A program made the translations under genes and the position numbers. A DNA stretch of 64,000 nucleotides, taken from positions 1,798,001 through 1,862,000 of the forward strand of contig NZ_CP107905.1 in NCBI RefSeq assembly GCF_036014015.1. The letters run 5' to 3'. This document shows positions 61,525 to 64,000 of this stretch, piece after piece; the first letter of the stretch is position 1, and each line of letters opens with the position of its first letter. Below the pieces are notes generated by a model. That model worked only from the letters and a program-made list of their open reading frames with translations, searched no databases and was not told where the DNA came from. The stretch comes from Streptomyces sp. NBC_00457. GTDB lineage: Bacteria; Actinomycetota; Actinomycetes; Streptomycetales; Streptomycetaceae.

Positions 61525-62471
61525 GCGGCGGCACGCTGGTCGCCGTCGTCCTGTCCCTGTTCTCCGCCGTCGCCTACGCGTCCGCGGCCGTCGCCCAGGA
61601 ACGGCTGGCCTCCCGCACGAAGGGGGCGAGCCTGCTGCGGCTGCTCGGCACCGGCGCCTGGTGGTCCTCGGTCGCGCTCAACGCGGCCGGCGCGGTCATG
61701 CACGTCGTGGCGCTCCGGTACGGTCCGCTGACCGTCGTACAGCCGCTCGGTGCGCTCACGTTGGTCGCCGCGGTGCCGATGGGGGCGCGGATGGCCGGGC
61801 GGCGGGTCAGCGCGGTGGAGTGGCGGGGCACGGTGTTCACGCTCGTCGGGCTGGCCACGATCCTCGTCGTGGCGGCGTCCGGGTCCGAGCCTGGCCAGGT
61901 GCTGAGCATGCCGGAGGCGCTGGCGGTCGCGGGTGTGAGTGTGACGCTGATCGGCCTGCTGGGGCGTCCGGGCGACCGGTCGGGGCTGCGGCACGCCGCC
62001 GCGTCCGGCTTCGCCTCCGGGGTCGGGTCCGCGCTCACCCAGACGGTGACGGTCGCCGCCACGGACGGTACGGGCCCGCTGCTCAGCTGGCAGGTGATCG
62101 GGGTGGCGCTGCTGGTCGCGGTCTTCGCCGTCGGCGGGTTGCTGTTGTCCCAGTTCGCCTACCGGGGCGGCCTGGGTGCCCCGCTCGCCGTGGTGACGCT
62201 GGCCAACCCGGTGGCCGCCGCGGTGATCGGGCTGTCGCTGCTGGGCGAGGGGCTGCGGGGCGGCGCGCTCGGTGTGCTCGTCGCGCTGGCGGGAGCGGCG
62301 CTGGCGTCCTGGGGTGTGGTGCTGCTGACCCGGGTCACTCCCGAGAACCACCCGGTGGCCGCCGTACTCGCCCTGGAGCCCGAATCGGCGTCACTGGAAC
62401 CCGCGTTGGTGCCGGCAGCCCCGGCGTCGGTGCCCCGGCAGCCTGAACCGGGGCACCTGACACCGCTGTGA
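61521..62471 (+). CDS. EamA/DMT-family transporter
   Basis: A 316-residue membrane protein of about nine or ten helices with DMT-like duplication. Features are LSLFSAVAYASAAVAQERLA (about 11-30), VVALRYGPLTVVQPLGALTLV and VTLANPVAAAVIGLSLLGEGL (about 228-248). It ends in a Pro/Ala/Glu-rich cytosolic tail. ATG overlaps the PAP2 stop (ATGA). It may move a lipid precursor or product of the PAP2 enzyme; the substrate is unknown. It converges 15 nt from the scramblase-like gene. Confidence 0.85.
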   Translation: MSGGTLVAVVLSLFSAVAYASAAVAQERLASRTKGASLLRLLGTGAWWSSVALNAAGAVMHVVALRYGPLTVVQPLGALTLVAAVPMGARMAGRRVSAVEWRGTVFTLVGLATILVVAASGSEPGQVLSMPEALAVAGVSVTLIGLLGRPGDRSGLRHAAASGFASGVGSALTQTVTVAATDGTGPLLSWQVIGVALLVAVFAVGGLLLSQFAYRGGLGAPLAVVTLANPVAAAVIGLSLLGEGLRGGALGVLVALAGAALASWGVVLLTRVTPENHPVAAVLALEPESASLEPALVPAAPASVPRQPEPGHLTPL

Positions 62472-62486
62472 GCACGTGCGGGTACG

Positions 62487-63338
62487 TCAGCCCAGGCCGC
62501 GCTTGTCCTGCTTGAGCGCCGTGTCGACGGTCAGCGCCGTCGCGACCACGAGGCTCAGCAGGGGCTCGGGCAGCTGGTAGTGGACCTGGAGGACGTAGTT
62601 GTCCGCGGTCGTGAACATCGTCTTGGCGAGGCCTTCCCAGGTCTTGGTGATCCGGGCGACCTCGTTGTCGGCGTGGTCCACGATGGCGAAGTTCCAGGCC
62701 CGCCAGTTCTCCGCCTTGATCGCGCCGGCCTGCTGGCCGTTCACGATCATCGCGAAGTTGATCTTCCCGAAGACGTTCTGCTGGACGATCTCACCGACCG
62801 GCTGTCCGTCCGGACGGGTCACGATCACCCGGGACTTGATGAACTTGCGCGGCCGGGTCAGCAGCAGCACGGGCTGCCCGTAGGCGTCCCGGATCTCCAG
62901 CTTGTGCGTCATGTACTGATCCAGGCTGGCGACGAAGCGCAGCGCCTTCTTCAGCGCGCTCTGCCCGACCTGGACGACCGAGCCGAGCTGGTTGCCGTGC
63001 TGGTCCATGACCTTGTACTCGTTGGTCAGCTCGATCAGCTTGGCCTTCTGGTTCACCACCAGGACCGGCTCGGTGAACAGGGTGCCGCCGCCGGAGCCGC
63101 CCCCGGCGACTCCGGCCTGCTGCTGCACCTGACGCTGCACCCGCGGATCCTGACCGGCCTGTTGCTGCGGCTGCTGCACCGGAGCGGCCTGCTGCTGCGG
63201 CACCGGCCCGGCGTGCTGCGCCTGTTGGTCCGGCGCGGTGTGCTCGGTCCACTGCGCCCCGTCCCAGTAGCGGAGGGTCCGGGGCGCTCCGTGCGGATCG
63301 GCGTACCAGCCTGCAGGTGTGTTCGAATGCGTGGTCAC
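62487..63338 (-). CDS. DUF2510 + phospholipid scramblase-like (LURP-one) protein
   Basis: A 283-residue protein. A DUF2510 domain (AGWYADPHGAPRTLRYWDGAQWTEHT, read in two parts, about 9-34) is followed by a Gln/Pro-rich linker (about 38-80) and a tubby-like/scramblase barrel (about 86-275): TEPVLVVNQKAKLIEL, NEYKVMDQHGNQLGSV, RKFIKSRVIV, VFGKINFAMIVNG. The final helix (PLLSLVVATALTVDTAL) resembles the C-terminal hydrophobic helix of tubby/scramblase folds. Start is a GTG at 63338. A second DUF2510 protein lies 2.7 kb away on the other strand. Lipid-binding in the cytoplasm is likely. Confidence 0.85.
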   Translation of the reverse strand: MTTHSNTPAGWYADPHGAPRTLRYWDGAQWTEHTAPDQQAQHAGPVPQQQAAPVQQPQQQAGQDPRVQRQVQQQAGVAGGGSGGGTLFTEPVLVVNQKAKLIELTNEYKVMDQHGNQLGSVVQVGQSALKKALRFVASLDQYMTHKLEIRDAYGQPVLLLTRPRKFIKSRVIVTRPDGQPVGEIVQQNVFGKINFAMIVNGQQAGAIKAENWRAWNFAIVDHADNEVARITKTWEGLAKTMFTTADNYVLQVHYQLPEPLLSLVVATALTVDTALKQDKRGLG

Positions 63339-63469
63339 CGGGGCACACTACCCCGAGCACACCAGCACGTGACCAACCCCTGCTATCCGGTATGCATCAG
63401 GCCTCACTCGGGTCTGCCTCGCAATGTCCTCGCCGGTCACCCCGGCTGACCTGCTTTTCTGCTGGGGGT

Positions 63470-63487
63470 CCGGGGGTTATCCCCCGG
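63470..63487. terminator. Hairpin CCGGGGG-TTAT-CCCCCGG
   Basis: Perfect 7-bp GC stem with TTAT loop, 32 nt beyond the stop of the minus-strand phospholipase gene; a probable terminator without a U-tract. Confidence 0.65.
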
Positions 63488-63518
63488 AAAATGCAGCACC
63501 GCCCCATTGCAGTGACGG

Positions 63519-64000
63519 TCATTCGGTGATGACGGCCGGGTCGCTCACCCCAGGACGTCCGGTCTCGACCCGTCCGGCGAAGCGCCGCAGGAACGCGGAG
63601 TCGGAGGCGGACGTGACCGTCAGGTCGTACCACTGCCCGCTCGCCCCGAGGTCGAAGCTGTGCCGCACGGTGGCACCACGCCGCACCACAAACCGCTTCG
63701 TCCGGCCGCTGTAGCCGTCGGCGACCTTCAACTCCACCGTCGCGGAGCCCTTGTTGGTGAAGGTCAGCTCGAGGTCGCCGCCCCTGTGCCGGGCGGTGAC
63801 CTCGGGTCCGGCGGTCTTGTTCGCGCCCTTGAAGGCGCGCACGAAGCCGTTCGGGCCGTGCACCGTCAGGTCGTACGAGCCGCTGGAGTACGCCGAGTTC
63901 CAGGTGTCCGCGATCGACTTGCCCGCCTCGGTGGTGTACATCCACGGCCCGTCGGTGCGGTTGCCGGAGGTGACGTGGAAGGCGCCGCCCGCCTTGGCGC
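63519..64000 (-). CDS. Phospholipase C, C-terminal part (partial, runs off window)
   Basis: The C-terminal 160 residues of a protein whose frame stays open to base 64000 with no start. Two consecutive beta-sandwich units match the DUF756 repeats at the end of phosphocholine-specific phospholipases C: FHVTSGNRTDGPW, YDLTVHGPNGFVRAFKG and TVRHSFDLGASGQWYDLTV, DSAFLRRFAGRVETGRPG. The catalytic phosphoesterase domain lies outside the window, so activity is inferred from the repeats alone. The enzyme is normally exported. A terminator hairpin follows at 63470-63487. Confidence 0.8.
   Translation of the reverse strand, partial: AKAGGAFHVTSGNRTDGPWMYTTEAGKSIADTWNSAYSSGSYDLTVHGPNGFVRAFKGANKTAGPEVTARHRGGDLELTFTNKGSATVELKVADGYSGRTKRFVVRRGATVRHSFDLGASGQWYDLTVTSASDSAFLRRFAGRVETGRPGVSDPAVITE

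Overview
The window is chromosomal DNA of a high-GC actinomycete, almost certainly a Streptomyces. Evidence: strong G/C bias at third codon positions, GTG and TTG starts, 4-base start/stop overlaps, an SsgA-family sporulation protein, a WhiB protein, a two-domain 'small' laccase, and a complete pcaV-pcaIJFHGBL catabolic cluster. From memory, unverified, the order laccase / LigD polymerase / LigC / pca / phospholipase C matches the SCO67xx region of S. coelicolor, read backwards. I see no rRNA, tRNA, CRISPR array, insertion sequence, prophage or large PKS/NRPS gene. About 58 genes are called; no gene-free stretch exceeds about 300 bases.

Layout. 1-8.9 kb: end of an upstream gene, a 43-aa LPFR-type protein, Tex, a glycolipid-binding protein, an ABC-F ATPase, an unknown protein, a D-amino-acid oxidase-like enzyme, and a divergent EamA exporter/TetR pair with paired operators. 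8.9-17.5 kb: BCCT osmolyte transporter, three secreted exopeptidases (M14, S15, M1), an arginase-fold enzyme and a MerR regulator. 17.5-23.2 kb: a four-gene beta-oxidation operon (CoA transferase/racemase, acyl-CoA dehydrogenase, thiolase, FadB-type fusion). 23.3-29.8 kb: small household genes (MmcQ, saccharopine-dehydrogenase-like, endonuclease V, YCF48-like, SsgD-like, PEP-mutase-like, GPP34). 29.8-36.1 kb: a second ABC-F ATPase with a leader that looks like a ribosome-controlled attenuator, DDAH, acyl-ACP desaturase, WhiB protein, VOC protein and a LacI regulator.

36.1-42.0 kb is the most distinctive part. A small laccase is divergent from two overlapping genes for large exported proteins. 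One is ThuA plus sorbosone-dehydrogenase-like; the other is cupredoxin plus three Ig-like repeats plus DUF1080. I infer an extracellular copper-linked sugar-oxidation module. Its first gene carries the only in-frame TTA (bldA) codon I could find in the window, at codon 3. The second gene ends in a 17-bp repeat present three times that puts the same IKEL-stop in all three frames. 42.0-44.2 kb holds the divergent NHEJ-type LigD polymerase and LigC ligase. 45.3-52.4 kb is the beta-ketoadipate cluster, converting protocatechuate to acetyl-CoA and succinyl-CoA. 52.5-64 kb: an SDR, an AAA/TPR regulator-like protein without its HTH, MFS transporter, AnmK, two DUF2510 proteins, a TetR with a dense operator array in front of a PAP2/EamA pair, and the 3' end of a phospholipase C.

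A GC-rich intergenic repeat (core TGGCTGGTCGCGCAGTTCCC plus a GCGCCCC hairpin) occurs five times. Several genes lack a Shine-Dalgarno and have a -10-like hexamer 6-8 nt before the start codon, so may be leaderless.
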